Below, piece after piece: positions 15,963 through 24,903 of a stretch of 45,850 bases of DNA. The stretch's first letter is position 1; each line of letters starts with the position of its first letter. Origin of the DNA: a virus; the IMG/VR virus record IMGVR_UViG_3300027741_000110, positions 1 to 45,850 of that record. One strand, written 5' to 3'. Made by a program: the position numbers and the translations under genes. The notes under the pieces were generated by a model. The model had not been told where the DNA came from. It saw only the letters and a list, made by a program, of their open reading frames with translations, and searched no databases.

Positions 15963-17171
15963 TTAGCCCCAAAGGCGAACGGCCATTGCTGGACGAATCA
16001 CGCTGTAGCCGTACAAAACGTCAATACGGCAAGGCAGACGATCGTTGTTGATGTCGTACTGGCGCACAACACGCAAGCTGATACCGTTGTGAACGGCACG
16101 AGCAGCCATATCGACACCCTGTGGCAGCAAGAGATCAGCCGTAGCGAACGTGATGGCGTCCTTATGGTAGACCAAGTTCTGTGGGTACTGGGTTGAAGCA
16201 GCGCCGACGAACGTAACAGCTTGGCTGGTTGCAGGCAAAGTCAACACGGTAGCCAAAGCGTTAGCCGCCGAGTAGATCGGAGCCACAGTAATGTTACCAG
16301 CGCCAGAGCCGTCCAGGGTTGTAGCAGCAACTGCAACAAACTGGAACAACGAACCGGTGGACTCACGGGTCTGTGGGTTGACAGCGAAACAGCCAGCAAC
16401 AGTGAACACGTCACCGATGTTAACCACACCAGCGTTACCAGCACCAGTGATGGCGATAGTAGTTGCGCCTTCAGCGGTCACAGCAGCGGAAGTTGTACCG
16501 CCAGTAGCAGCACGCGAACCAGTTGTGAACTGTTTGATCGACTGAGACATGTTGATCTCGTCATAACCCAACACGCCAGTACCCATCATGCCGTTCTTGA
16601 ACTGCTTGCTGATAGTGTCGGTAGGATTGAACAGACCTTTCATGCCTTCAACCAAACCAGCGTTAGCGGCAGGGTTGACGGTAGCGTAACGTGGGTTCAT
16701 CACGGCAGCGTTTTCGTTCAACTTTTGCTGGGCTTGCAACAAGACCAAAGAAGTTGAAGGAGTAGTGCCTGGTGTACCAACGGTGTTACCGATGTACTTG
16801 TAACTGTTGGCAACGTCAGCATCGATGCTGGAGGCCAACTGGCTGATACGTGGCTTCAAGACACGCTCTGCAAAGTCATCCAATTGCATGGTCAATTCAG
16901 CAGATGTGAAGTTGACACCAATGTGCTTTTGGCTGGCCACAGTCAGAGTGGTGTACTGTTCGTTGTCGTCTTGAACTTGCAGGGCAGCACCGTCAGTTAC
17001 CAGAGCGCGGTCGGGCAAACGGATACGCAATGTGGAACCGATTTTCGCACCTTCGACAGCGAAGCTATCGTCATACTGGCGGTTCACGTTACGGGTGATC
17101 ACAAGGTTGTTCTCGAGGATTTCGAGACTTTTCCGTGTGATCATGTCAATGGTCAGAATACTGTTAGACAT
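15963..17171 (-). CDS. Major capsid (coat) protein, P22 gp5 family
   Basis: A 402-aa coat protein of the P22 gp5 type (430 aa in P22), building the icosahedral shell on the HK97 fold. The N-terminal third is characteristic: ITRKSLEILENNLVITRNVNR, the DDSFAVEGAKIGSTLRIRLP loop, then ASQKHIGVNFTSAELTMQLDDF. A central beta-rich insertion (about residues 225-310) corresponds to the position of the P22 I-domain. The ATG has AAAGGA about ten bases upstream. It lies directly after scaffold and before a hairpin terminator. Confidence 0.92.
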   Translation of the reverse strand: MSNSILTIDMITRKSLEILENNLVITRNVNRQYDDSFAVEGAKIGSTLRIRLPDRALVTDGAALQVQDDNEQYTTLTVASQKHIGVNFTSAELTMQLDDFAERVLKPRISQLASSIDADVANSYKYIGNTVGTPGTTPSTSLVLLQAQQKLNENAAVMNPRYATVNPAANAGLVEGMKGLFNPTDTISKQFKNGMMGTGVLGYDEINMSQSIKQFTTGSRAATGGTTSAAVTAEGATTIAITGAGNAGVVNIGDVFTVAGCFAVNPQTRESTGSLFQFVAVAATTLDGSGAGNITVAPIYSAANALATVLTLPATSQAVTFVGAASTQYPQNLVYHKDAITFATADLLLPQGVDMAARAVHNGISLRVVRQYDINNDRLPCRIDVLYGYSVIRPAMAVRLWG

Positions 17172-17193
17172 TTTAAAAGTCCTTTAAAAAGAT

Positions 17194-17961
17194 TTAGCGG
17201 TTCTGCGCTTCCCACTTCTTTTGCTGGCGTCTGCGTTCAGCTTCAATCCACTGCGAGTCGGTCATGGTCTTGGTAGACCGTGGGTCCGTAGTGTCATAAG
17301 CTGTCGATCCAGAGGACCGCGCAGTCACCGGCGAAATTGGCGCTGGTGCAGAAGTTGTTTTCTTGACTGGGGGCGAAGAAACCAATTTGGCTTCAATTTT
17401 CCCAATCTCTTTCGCCTGGCTTAAAGGCGTCATGCGTGAGATGCGATCTGCTTCTTTTGGGTTGGAGCCGAGATAGTACGCTAACTCAGGACCGACATCC
17501 GAAGACTGGATCGTTTCTGCCATCACGTTGGTGATCGGTAACTTAGGGTTGTAAGCGACTTGTTCAAAGTCATCGTACTTGCCCCGTGCTTCTTCTTCCA
17601 GATCGTGATAACTTTCAAGAACTTGCGACTGTTGCTTTGCTGCTTCACGCTTGGCGATCAGTTCTTCGGCTTTCTGAAGAGCCAATGCTTCCGCATAGGC
17701 TTCAGTAGACTCAAACTGGTCAGCGGAGGCGGCTGGCGCGGCCCTCAACGTCTGCTGTTCAGACTGACGCTGTGCTTGTTCTCGTTCCCACTTACGTTGC
17801 TCTCTTGCAAGGCGTTTGCCGATAGCTGCATCAAGTTCCTCTTGCGAGAATGATTTGGCCTCGGTTACTTCCGGCGTACTTTCAGCAACTTCAGGTGTGG
17901 CCGTCACATCCGTGGTTGGCGCGGAGTCTACTTCCGCTAGAGCTTGGACTTCTTCAGTCAT
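17194..17961 (-). CDS. Scaffolding protein
   Basis: A 255-aa, highly charged, helix-rich protein (acidic N-terminus TPEVAESTPEVTEAK; central EREQAQRQSEQQ coiled coil; basic C-terminus AERRRQQKKWEAQNR). Its position just upstream of coat and its basic C-terminal helix match the P22 gp8 scaffold (303 aa), whose C-terminal helix-turn-helix binds coat. It would direct procapsid assembly and leave before packaging. Upstream, a 5-bp hairpin (17969-17982) contains the likely AGGA ribosome site. Confidence 0.85.
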   Translation of the reverse strand: MTEEVQALAEVDSAPTTDVTATPEVAESTPEVTEAKSFSQEELDAAIGKRLAREQRKWEREQAQRQSEQQTLRAAPAASADQFESTEAYAEALALQKAEELIAKREAAKQQSQVLESYHDLEEEARGKYDDFEQVAYNPKLPITNVMAETIQSSDVGPELAYYLGSNPKEADRISRMTPLSQAKEIGKIEAKLVSSPPVKKTTSAPAPISPVTARSSGSTAYDTTDPRSTKTMTDSQWIEAERRRQQKKWEAQNR

Positions 17962-17968
17962 GGTATCT

Positions 17969-17982
17969 GAATCCTAAGATTC
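17969..17982 (-). promoter_or_regulatory. Small hairpin overlapping the scaffold ribosome site
   Basis: GAATC and GATTC pair around a TTAG loop a few bases before the scaffold ATG, and the AGGA ribosome site is inside the structure. It could limit scaffold translation, which is autoregulated in P22 by other means, but the stem is weak and chance is possible. Confidence 0.35.
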
Positions 17983-18017
17983 CTCGGTCTACTGGGCCGA
18001 TACAGTTTGTGCCGTTA

Positions 18018-19757
18018 TTATGCGACAGAATTCCAACTTGAACCATTAAACATAAATTTTTTAGAGTCATAGTTTTTTGAGATTACATATGTAGATGACC
18101 CATCTATTACAGTGCCATCAGAAGTGGCTACCGTAATGTTAAACGTAAGTGCAGTTCCTTTTCCATCAATTACAGTTGCCGTTCTACCAAGTACAGGGCG
18201 TGCGGGAAGATTTACTGTTGTAATTTGATTGGTGGTTTTATTTATTACAGCTACTTGATCGCTTTGGGTCATTTGATAATTTCCAGCAGCAGTCAACGTA
18301 TATAAATTTTCAGTTGATGCTAAACCAACGTAAAAAGTAGAACCTTGACGAATTCCAAGATAATTGTTATTGTTAACTGATACTGAAGAATTATTTGAAA
18401 ATGATACTCCATAATAGCAAAAATTAACCGATGTATCATTTATTAAAATATTGCCGCCTGCTCCAATAATGTTGGTAGTAACTAAACCTTGAACAGTTGA
18501 ACCGTTTATTAACACCGAAGCACAATATGATAAATCAGAACTTGAAAGATTATATACATTGTAATTTGTTATTTTGTTTCCATCTATTGTAAAACCAGCA
18601 GCACCGTTTAAATATATTGGTGTTGCCCTTCCAGCAATCATAATATTATTGCTAATATCTAAATTGTATACCGATGGGTTTAAACTAACAGAATTTTGAA
18701 CAATAAAAATTGAATGAAAATTGTCAACAAACATATTTTCACTGATTATTACCCCAAGTGAATTTAAATTTGCTACATCTGGCGCTAACAATATTGCTTG
18801 GCCTTTTGATATACCGTCAAAAAAATTATCTGTAATTCGCCAATCAATTACTGCCCCGTTAGTAAAATTCTTTATTGCAACTTGTGCAATACTTTGCCCG
18901 CCAAAATAATTTCCTGACAATACAAAATCTTCAAGTCCATAACATAAAATACCGTATTGAGAACCAATGGTATCAACTGCTGTAATAGTTACGTTGCCAG
19001 AAGATGGCGTATATGTTATTTGCCTTGTTATTTTATCGCCAAAAAATTTGTTATTTGTATATACATGCGTAGTTGGATTTCCGTAAACACTACTTATAGT
19101 CAATTGAATTTGTGCTATTCCTTCTTGGAGCGCTACTGTTTGCAAATCCCATGTCCCCAAAAATTGACAATTGTTAATAGTGTTTAATGTACCGCCAAAA
19201 AATTGAATTTGAAATGGAAGACGCCAAAACCAACAGTTATCAATTGTTGCATTTTGAGTGCCATACAATGCTAAATGTGCGCCACTTGTTGCCAAGTTAG
19301 GCAATGTCATTTGACCATCAGCTCTTGGCGTTGAATGTTGGAATAAAATTCCATAACATTCAAATTCTCTAGCAGGTTCACTTGAATTAGAACTTGTGCC
19401 GCAAACCATTGTATTGCCGTAATTTCCCGTACGGTAAATAACAGTTGCGTTTGGACCATCACCATGCAATTTAGCAGCACCTCTTAAATTAATGGTGCTA
19501 CTTACAAAATATCTTCCTTTTGGAAAATATAATGTTCCACCATATCCCGCTGCGTTAGCTGCCGCTTGAATAGCTGCCGTATCGTCTGTTACCCCATCGC
19601 CCACTGCGCCAAAATTTTTAACACTGGCGTTTACATAGCTGCTCACATTATCAAGTGTAGTTCTTGATGTTGTTCCGGCTTGGACAACAGGCACTAAATC
19701 CGCGCCGACCAACGGCGTTGGGGCTGGTGGCAGTTGGGAGATTTTTACGGTAGCCAT
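18018..19757 (-). CDS. Second tailspike (pectate-lyase-like beta helix), AT-rich
   Basis: A 579-aa beta-helix tailspike. Residues 1-45 (MATVKISQLPPAPTPLVGADLVPVVQ) form a short virion-binding domain common in phage receptor-binding proteins. The pectate_lyase_3 signature follows (VKNFGAVGDGVTDDTAAIQAAANAAG), then long N/G/I-rich coils to about residue 500 and a compact C-terminal domain. The gene is visibly richer in A and T than both neighbours, especially from 18050 to 19200. It sits between scaffold and a small gene upstream of it, not with the other tail genes, so it looks like a recently acquired host-range gene. Confidence 0.85.
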   Translation of the reverse strand: MATVKISQLPPAPTPLVGADLVPVVQAGTTSRTTLDNVSSYVNASVKNFGAVGDGVTDDTAAIQAAANAAGYGGTLYFPKGRYFVSSTINLRGAAKLHGDGPNATVIYRTGNYGNTMVCGTSSNSSEPAREFECYGILFQHSTPRADGQMTLPNLATSGAHLALYGTQNATIDNCWFWRLPFQIQFFGGTLNTINNCQFLGTWDLQTVALQEGIAQIQLTISSVYGNPTTHVYTNNKFFGDKITRQITYTPSSGNVTITAVDTIGSQYGILCYGLEDFVLSGNYFGGQSIAQVAIKNFTNGAVIDWRITDNFFDGISKGQAILLAPDVANLNSLGVIISENMFVDNFHSIFIVQNSVSLNPSVYNLDISNNIMIAGRATPIYLNGAAGFTIDGNKITNYNVYNLSSSDLSYCASVLINGSTVQGLVTTNIIGAGGNILINDTSVNFCYYGVSFSNNSSVSVNNNNYLGIRQGSTFYVGLASTENLYTLTAAGNYQMTQSDQVAVINKTTNQITTVNLPARPVLGRTATVIDGKGTALTFNITVATSDGTVIDGSSTYVISKNYDSKKFMFNGSSWNSVA

Positions 19758-19760
19758 AAT

Positions 19761-20027
19761 TTAATCGTAGTAAACGGTTGCAGAAACAGTGCCGCTGATC
19801 ACAACATAAATGCCTTTGTTGGTGTACAAACCTTCAACAAAATTGTGGTTTGTGTTACCGGTAGGCGTAAATGTTGCAAGCACTACAGGGTCCGATGCGC
19901 TGGACGCAAATGAATCATACACCGTGATGGTGGGCGTGCTGGACGCAGAGCTTACAAAAATGCCACGAAGTTTGCCAGCAGATGGTTTGATCTGGGCGGT
20001 GGCTGTGATAGCGGTATAGTTTGCCAT
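19761..20027 (-). CDS. Small beta-rich protein, unknown
   Basis: An 88-aa protein (NYTAITATAQIKPSAGKLRGIFVSS, then TPTITVYDSF and a YVVISGTVSATVYYD C-terminus) with the pattern of a small beta-sandwich virion component. It directly precedes the second tailspike, with a three-base gap, and could be its adaptor. No family is recognised. Confidence 0.65.
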   Translation of the reverse strand: MANYTAITATAQIKPSAGKLRGIFVSSASSTPTITVYDSFASSASDPVVLATFTPTGNTNHNFVEGLYTNKGIYVVISGTVSATVYYD

Positions 20028-20035
20028 GATGGTCC

Positions 20036-20398
20036 TTATGCGAGGAAGCGAAGTTTGTACAGAGTACGCAGATAAATCTCAATGATGTTGTCAATGAGTT
20101 GTTGAAGCGACATGTCGGTTTTGTCAACCACTTCATATCTGGCGTCTTCGATCTGCTTGAGCGAATCTTCCAAGAATTCAATGATGTTAGATGTTTTCTT
20201 GGCCGAATGCAATGTGATGGGGCCAATCAAACCATGACGACCTTGATAGCTTTCAGCAAAATCATCGGCGGCGTCAATAATGCGGTCGTAAAAAATGTTT
20301 AGCGCTTTGTGTTTGGAAAAGCTGCGGGTGTTTAAATGCACCGAATGGGCAACATCCCGCGCTAAAAACAGCAAACCTAAAAAATCACATGCTTTCAT
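20036..20398 (-). CDS. Small helical protein, unknown (ferritin/Dps-like style)
   Basis: A 120-aa, mostly helical protein (LGLLFLARDVAHSVHLNTRSF, DRIIDAADDFAESYQGRHG, LEDSLKQIEDARYEV). The helix lengths and His/Asp/Glu positions recall Dps or ferritin-like phage proteins (possibly DUF5856), but I cannot assign metal ligands with confidence. It overlaps the portal stop by four bases and so is translated with it. Confidence 0.65.
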   Translation of the reverse strand: MKACDFLGLLFLARDVAHSVHLNTRSFSKHKALNIFYDRIIDAADDFAESYQGRHGLIGPITLHSAKKTSNIIEFLEDSLKQIEDARYEVVDKTDMSLQQLIDNIIEIYLRTLYKLRFLA

Positions 20399-22584
20399 TG
20401 CGGCATCCCCATTTGTGGTTGCTGTTCCATATTTTCTTGTGGCATCTCAGCCCCAACATCAACATCTCGCCCTGGCATCTCACCCACCAGATCGCCCGAG
20501 GTAATCATACCGTGGACCGTGCCCATTACGATGTCTTGAATCTGCTCTGGTGACATAGAAGCCTGCACCGCGCTGATACGCTGAGTTTCAGCCTGATAAG
20601 CCTTAATCATGGCTTCGTAATCCTTGCGGTGCATGTCTTGAACTTCAACCGACTGGTTGACGTTTTGGATCATCTTGTGCATTTGCTCCATCTCTTGACC
20701 CATCGCCTGCATTTGCTGCTGGGCGGCTTGCAAGGCTGGATTTTCGTCAGCATCAGACATCAACTTAGGATCAATTGTCTTGGCAAACCGCTTGGCCATC
20801 TCTTGAGCGCCTGGCCAGTCCATATTCTTGACAAACAAGTCACCGGCCACAGTCCACAGTTGAGGATTACCCTGCAACAGTTGTGCCATTGCTTCAAGTG
20901 CCTCTTGACGTTTGGTCGCGTAGCCTGGGCCGGTGGTCGCCACGACATCGTACTTGCCAACGCCTGGATTGTATATTTTCTCAATCACAATCCCGTTTTG
21001 ATCCATGATTTTGTTGACCGGCTCGGGCTGATCAGGGTTAATCTTGACCATTTTGGTTTCGCCGTCTTCACCAATGATTCGGGCGATGCGTTGCGTGTCG
21101 TAAATCTTAGGGATCAGGTCCACCAGTTGACGAGCAACGTGACGCACGGCGCGGGTAAGGTTGTCACCGTAGTGATAAGTGCCCACATCGCCCTCACGCT
21201 GACGCGCAAGAATGGCTTTGCCCGAACGCTCGTTGGAACCCATGCCCAAACTGGCGTTATATTGTCCAGTGGTGGACTTAATGTCTTCAGAAGCACCCGC
21301 CTTGGCTTGCAGCAAGCCGCTGGAGGCCATCGGAGGCTGCGCCCGCTGGGGTAGTGGCATAACACTGCCCTGACCGTCTGTAACGTCAGGATTGACCTCC
21401 AAATAAGGCCAATTATTGGTGTTAGCGGTCTTCCATTTGTCTTCGTAGCCTTCAAACTGGCCACCGTAGCCAATAAATGGGGCTTTTGGAGCCAAAGCCA
21501 GCATCTCGGCTTCTTGCGACACCCAGTAGTTGTACATCCGTTGGGCATCTTTGGCATTACGCACCAAGCCAGACACGTAAAGACGGCCATCAACCTCAAA
21601 TTCGTTGCCGACAACACGGATAACCGGTATCCACTTGCCCGCCCACTCTTGTTCTTCAAGGATTTCGTAGCCATTGATCTTGCAATACTTGACCCGAGGG
21701 CGCTCAGACACGCGAGACTTGACTGGTTTGCCAAACATGTCCTTGAGCATCTTGTCTTCGGGCGTATTTACAAACGCTGACTGATTGCCAGGGTACAAAT
21801 TCAGTGTGGTTTTGTCGTAATCGATGTAGTAATACCCTGCAATACGCACGGTGTCTTTGTTCAGCCAGTTGCTGATCGACTGATCGCCCACGCCCAACGA
21901 CTGGAGCGTTGAAATAGGGGCTGCATCGGGATACTGGCGCTCGTATTCGGCTTTGGTCAAGTCTTCGGTGATAAAACACCATTTGGCATCGGCGCCAGTA
22001 GGGTCTTGAATCAGTGGGTCCATGTAAACACTGAAACTGTTGCGTACACGGCCAATCTTGATGTCTTGATCAAACGTTTTGTCGTCGCAATACTCGGTCA
22101 TCAGGGTGATGTACCCTTCGCCGTAAGACACTTGGTTCTCGCAAGCTGTGTCGTAGGCCACATCGGCATCACTGATGTACTCGATGTGCCGAATCATGCC
22201 GTTGAAAATGTCTGCCACTTCAATGTCGGCGTTGTCATCCACGGGAATGACCTTGGCCCCAGGGCGATTTTGGCGCATGTCGTTGGTGACTTGGCGCACA
22301 TGCTGGGGCAACTTGTTGATGGTCAGCGTTGGACGGGCATTGATGGTCTGCCCTTGCACTGCGCCGCGAGTGGCCAGTACGTCAGCAGGCCATTGCCAAT
22401 GGTTGTCTGGTGAACCGGCGTAAAACCGCAGATCGTCAATCTCGTCTTCACGGGACTCGGCCAACGAAGACACGGCCATATCCAGCCGAGAGCGAGCAAG
22501 GCTGAGAATGTCTGAGTCAGACTTCAGTGGTTTGCCGCCAGCAGCAACATTAGCCGCAGCGACCATTCCGGTTGGATCAGCCAT
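20395..22584 (-). CDS. Portal protein, P22 gp1 family
   Basis: A 729-aa portal (725 aa in P22) that would form the dodecameric ring through which DNA is packaged and ejected. Recognisable segments include ESREDEIDDLRFYAG near the N-terminus, DNADIEVADIFNGMIRHIEY, the long conserved core (YGEGYITLMTEY, DPLIQDPTGADAKW) and a Q/M-rich C-terminal helix (LQAAQQQMQAMGQEMEQM), which fits the barrel seen in P22. It lies after the terminase and small packaging genes and overlaps the GroES-like gene by eight bases. Confidence 0.92.
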   Translation of the reverse strand: MADPTGMVAAANVAAGGKPLKSDSDILSLARSRLDMAVSSLAESREDEIDDLRFYAGSPDNHWQWPADVLATRGAVQGQTINARPTLTINKLPQHVRQVTNDMRQNRPGAKVIPVDDNADIEVADIFNGMIRHIEYISDADVAYDTACENQVSYGEGYITLMTEYCDDKTFDQDIKIGRVRNSFSVYMDPLIQDPTGADAKWCFITEDLTKAEYERQYPDAAPISTLQSLGVGDQSISNWLNKDTVRIAGYYYIDYDKTTLNLYPGNQSAFVNTPEDKMLKDMFGKPVKSRVSERPRVKYCKINGYEILEEQEWAGKWIPVIRVVGNEFEVDGRLYVSGLVRNAKDAQRMYNYWVSQEAEMLALAPKAPFIGYGGQFEGYEDKWKTANTNNWPYLEVNPDVTDGQGSVMPLPQRAQPPMASSGLLQAKAGASEDIKSTTGQYNASLGMGSNERSGKAILARQREGDVGTYHYGDNLTRAVRHVARQLVDLIPKIYDTQRIARIIGEDGETKMVKINPDQPEPVNKIMDQNGIVIEKIYNPGVGKYDVVATTGPGYATKRQEALEAMAQLLQGNPQLWTVAGDLFVKNMDWPGAQEMAKRFAKTIDPKLMSDADENPALQAAQQQMQAMGQEMEQMHKMIQNVNQSVEVQDMHRKDYEAMIKAYQAETQRISAVQASMSPEQIQDIVMGTVHGMITSGDLVGEMPGRDVDVGAEMPQENMEQQPQMGMPQ

Positions 22585-22819
22585 TAAAGACCCCTAAAAC
22601 GTGAGGTTCGCGCATGAGGACATATTTTTTGCCCTCATGCGTAAATTCTTGCCCTACGTCAAAATACACGCGATCACCGACTTTGACGTCTTTGCAATCT
22701 GGGCCTGCGGATAATACCACACCAGTGCCAAGTTTTTCACTAGATAGCAATTCCAAGAATGCGTGTTTTTCAACATCGCGTTCCATAATCAGGCAGTTTT
22801 GCAGGGCTTTTGGGGTCAT
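22577..22819 (-). CDS. GroES-like co-chaperonin
   Basis: An 80-aa protein of the Cpn10 fold. GVVLSAGPDCKDVKVGDRVYF matches the GroES core (a G.V...G..(x)..VKVGD.V.F pattern), and the end KYVLMREPHVLGVF matches the terminal strand (Y.LLRE..IL.V). The N-terminal strand and mobile loop would be ALQNCLIMERDVEKHAFLELLSSEK. It may work with host GroEL on coat or tail folding, as T4 gp31 does. The gene is placed between terminase and portal, and it starts with an ATGA overlap onto the 47-aa gene. Confidence 0.8.
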   Translation of the reverse strand: MTPKALQNCLIMERDVEKHAFLELLSSEKLGTGVVLSAGPDCKDVKVGDRVYFDVGQEFTHEGKKYVLMREPHVLGVFNG

Positions 22820-22959
22820 TTTTTCTTTGGTGGTGTCGAAGCGCGTTTAACGGCATACGCTATGGCCACGGCCTGCTTGACCGGTTTGCCCGCTTTAACT
22901 TCAGCTTTGATGTTTTTGCGGAAGGCTTCTGGCGATTTAGATTTAACGAGTGGCATCAT
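22816..22959 (-). CDS. Small basic phage protein (47 aa)
   Basis: A 47-aa lysine-rich protein (PLVKSKSPEAFRKNIKAEVK, then KQAVAIAYAVKR) of a kind often found between terminase and portal in podoviruses. The pattern suggests a short helical, nucleic-acid-associated protein; function unknown. ATGATG starts at 22959, overlapping the upstream stop, and TGA overlaps the GroES-like start. Confidence 0.8.
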   Translation of the reverse strand: MMPLVKSKSPEAFRKNIKAEVKAGKPVKQAVAIAYAVKRASTPPKKK

Positions 22960-23111
22960 TTACCTTTCTTTGCCGTCTTGGCAGAGTCTTTAAAGTCTTT
23001 GGCGGTAGGCGCTGCTTTGTTACCGACCTTGTTCATCTTTTCGCCAGAACCCGCTTTGATACGAGCCTGTTTTGCGTGAATATTGGCATACAAGCCAGGT
23101 TTCGTTGCCAT
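22956..23111 (-). CDS. Small basic phage protein (51 aa)
   Basis: A 51-aa Lys/Ala-rich protein (ATKPGLYANIHAKQARIKAG, then APTAKDFKDSAKTAKKGK), recurrent in the packaging region of environmental phages. No known function. It is coupled to the following 47-aa gene by an ATGA overlap and preceded by the 86-aa gene two bases away. Confidence 0.8.
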   Translation of the reverse strand: MATKPGLYANIHAKQARIKAGSGEKMNKVGNKAAPTAKDFKDSAKTAKKGK

Positions 23112-23113
23112 GA

Positions 23114-23374
23114 TTAACACTTCCATCGTTTAAGGGCAGCTTTAGCGCGTTCGCCGTCCTTGGCGTTGGCCGCTACGGCGCCCATTCTTGCACAAAATGA
23201 ATCTTTGCGGCCTTGGTCTGCTTTGGTTTTAGGACTTGGCGCTGGCGCTTTAAGATGTGAGCCAGTAGCTGCGTTGTACTTCTCACGGCCCTTGGCTGTC
23301 AAGCCCGCGCCCTTAGACGCTGGCAACTTCTCGCCTCGGCCAACAGATAACGATACGCTTTTCTTTGTAGCCAT
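23114..23374 (-). CDS. Small basic protein of the packaging region (86 aa)
   Basis: An 86-aa basic protein (SVSLSVGRGEKLPASKGAGL, then APAPSPKTKADQGRKDSF and CARMGAV...ALKRWKC), a widespread phage protein with unknown role (DUF6321-like, by recall). I chose the ATG at 23374 because it overlaps the large-terminase TAA as TAATG; an in-frame ATG five codons earlier lies inside the terminase gene. It is probably co-translated with terminase. Confidence 0.8.
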   Translation of the reverse strand: MATKKSVSLSVGRGEKLPASKGAGLTAKGREKYNAATGSHLKAPAPSPKTKADQGRKDSFCARMGAVAANAKDGERAKAALKRWKC

Positions 23375-24903
23375 TACGACCCCATCCATCCAGTTGAAAT
23401 CGCGCCGCGTTCATGAACGATACGACGCTCGGTTTTGGAATTGTACTCCCCACGGCTGGCCACGGGGTACGAGAATGTCAGCGCGATTGCGTCAGCAGCA
23501 TCCGGTGACGCCAGTCCACGCGCCTTCATGTCCTTCTTAGACTCCAAAAATATTGCCCCTTTGGAGTCCGGCTTCATCATAGGCGAAATTAAATCAGTTT
23601 TCAAGAACCTGTCGTTTGGGATGCTGGCGCTTTTAAGCCACTCGCGCATATCACCCCAAATCTGCGCCCGCATATTACCGTACATTGCAGGATTGCGCGA
23701 CTTCCAGCCAAAGTTGACGCCTTTGATCTTGTACCGTTGCTCTTTCAGCCGGTCCACGATCCCCGCACCCAGCCCGCCCTCGTCGATAAACACCATCGCT
23801 GGTTTCCATTCTTCAATCGCTTCGATCACATGCCCGACTACCGTCATGGTGTCGTCGCCTCTGTGCCTGATGATCTTCACAATGTCTCGCCCTTGGCGCA
23901 CCGCCAACACCGTTGCGTCCGCACCAAACCGTGCAGGATCAACCCCAATCACTATGGGCGCTGACGGGTCTTTGTACTTCTCGCGTTTCATCGCATCGTC
24001 AACCACCAAGCTGGAGATAAACTGATCATCTCCCGCATTAGGGAATTCCCCATACACCTCAACGTGCGCCTGCGCGGAGTCCGGTCCGTATTCATCGATG
24101 ATCTGCTGGTAGACCTGTTTGTCTGTACCTTCAACCGTGCGGGCGTCCACCACCTTGGTGGACCAGAACTCCCGCTTGCTGTGAAACGTTTCGTAGAAGT
24201 ACCCCGTATTGCGACGCGGGTTACTGAACGCCAGCCAAAACCTGTTGGGTGTGTTCTCAGTAAAGAAGCCTGATGTCACCGCCCAGATCGAGTCGTCAAT
24301 GCCGCTTGCTTCGTCAAAGATAACCAACACCCCGTCGAAGTTGTGCACACCCGCGTATGCGTCTGGGTTCTCAGCCGACCACAACCGCCCTTCAACGCCC
24401 CAGTACCGCGTGCCTTTTTTCAGATCGCGCTCAACCAGTTCAGTCAGCCACTTAGCAGGCATTAGTCTGGTAGCCGATACTTCAAACCAATGCGAGTTGA
24501 GCGACATGGCCAGCCACTTGGTAATCTCGGCCCATGTGATTGAACGCAATTGCGATTCACTGTTGGCCGACACAATCGTCGTCGAGCCAATCCGCGTGGA
24601 CAGCATCCAGATCACAATCCATGACACCAGCGCCGACTTGCCAATACCACGGCCAGATGACACCGCGTGCCGCAAAGTGTTGAAGTCCACTTGACCCTTG
24701 TTTGCCTTGATCTGCTCGGCAATCTCTTGCAGCACCTCGCGCTGCCATTTGCGCGGGCCTTCAAAGTTCTCCAGCGGTGTTCCCTTAACAGCCCACGGAA
24801 ATATGAACTTAACAAACGCCAGTGGGTTGTCCTTGTACTGAGGTGCCCACAAACGGGCCATCAGTTCCTGTTCGTCTTCAGCGCTGTACTTTGTGCTTTG
24901 CAT
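23374..24903 (-). CDS. terL: Terminase large subunit
   Basis: A 509-aa DNA-packaging motor. The ATPase domain has a Walker A SSGRGIGKS (about residues 82-90) and a Walker B VLVIFDEAS (192-200). The RNase-H-like nuclease has acidic residues at VDPARFGAD (D322), FIDEGG (D374) and DAADAIALTF (D471). Two-metal cleavage of concatemers would give headful or site-specific packaging, but the mode cannot be read from the sequence. It overlaps the small terminase by 26 bases and the following 86-aa gene by one base. Confidence 0.95.
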   Translation of the reverse strand: MQSTKYSAEDEQELMARLWAPQYKDNPLAFVKFIFPWAVKGTPLENFEGPRKWQREVLQEIAEQIKANKGQVDFNTLRHAVSSGRGIGKSALVSWIVIWMLSTRIGSTTIVSANSESQLRSITWAEITKWLAMSLNSHWFEVSATRLMPAKWLTELVERDLKKGTRYWGVEGRLWSAENPDAYAGVHNFDGVLVIFDEASGIDDSIWAVTSGFFTENTPNRFWLAFSNPRRNTGYFYETFHSKREFWSTKVVDARTVEGTDKQVYQQIIDEYGPDSAQAHVEVYGEFPNAGDDQFISSLVVDDAMKREKYKDPSAPIVIGVDPARFGADATVLAVRQGRDIVKIIRHRGDDTMTVVGHVIEAIEEWKPAMVFIDEGGLGAGIVDRLKEQRYKIKGVNFGWKSRNPAMYGNMRAQIWGDMREWLKSASIPNDRFLKTDLISPMMKPDSKGAIFLESKKDMKARGLASPDAADAIALTFSYPVASRGEYNSKTERRIVHERGAISTGWMGS

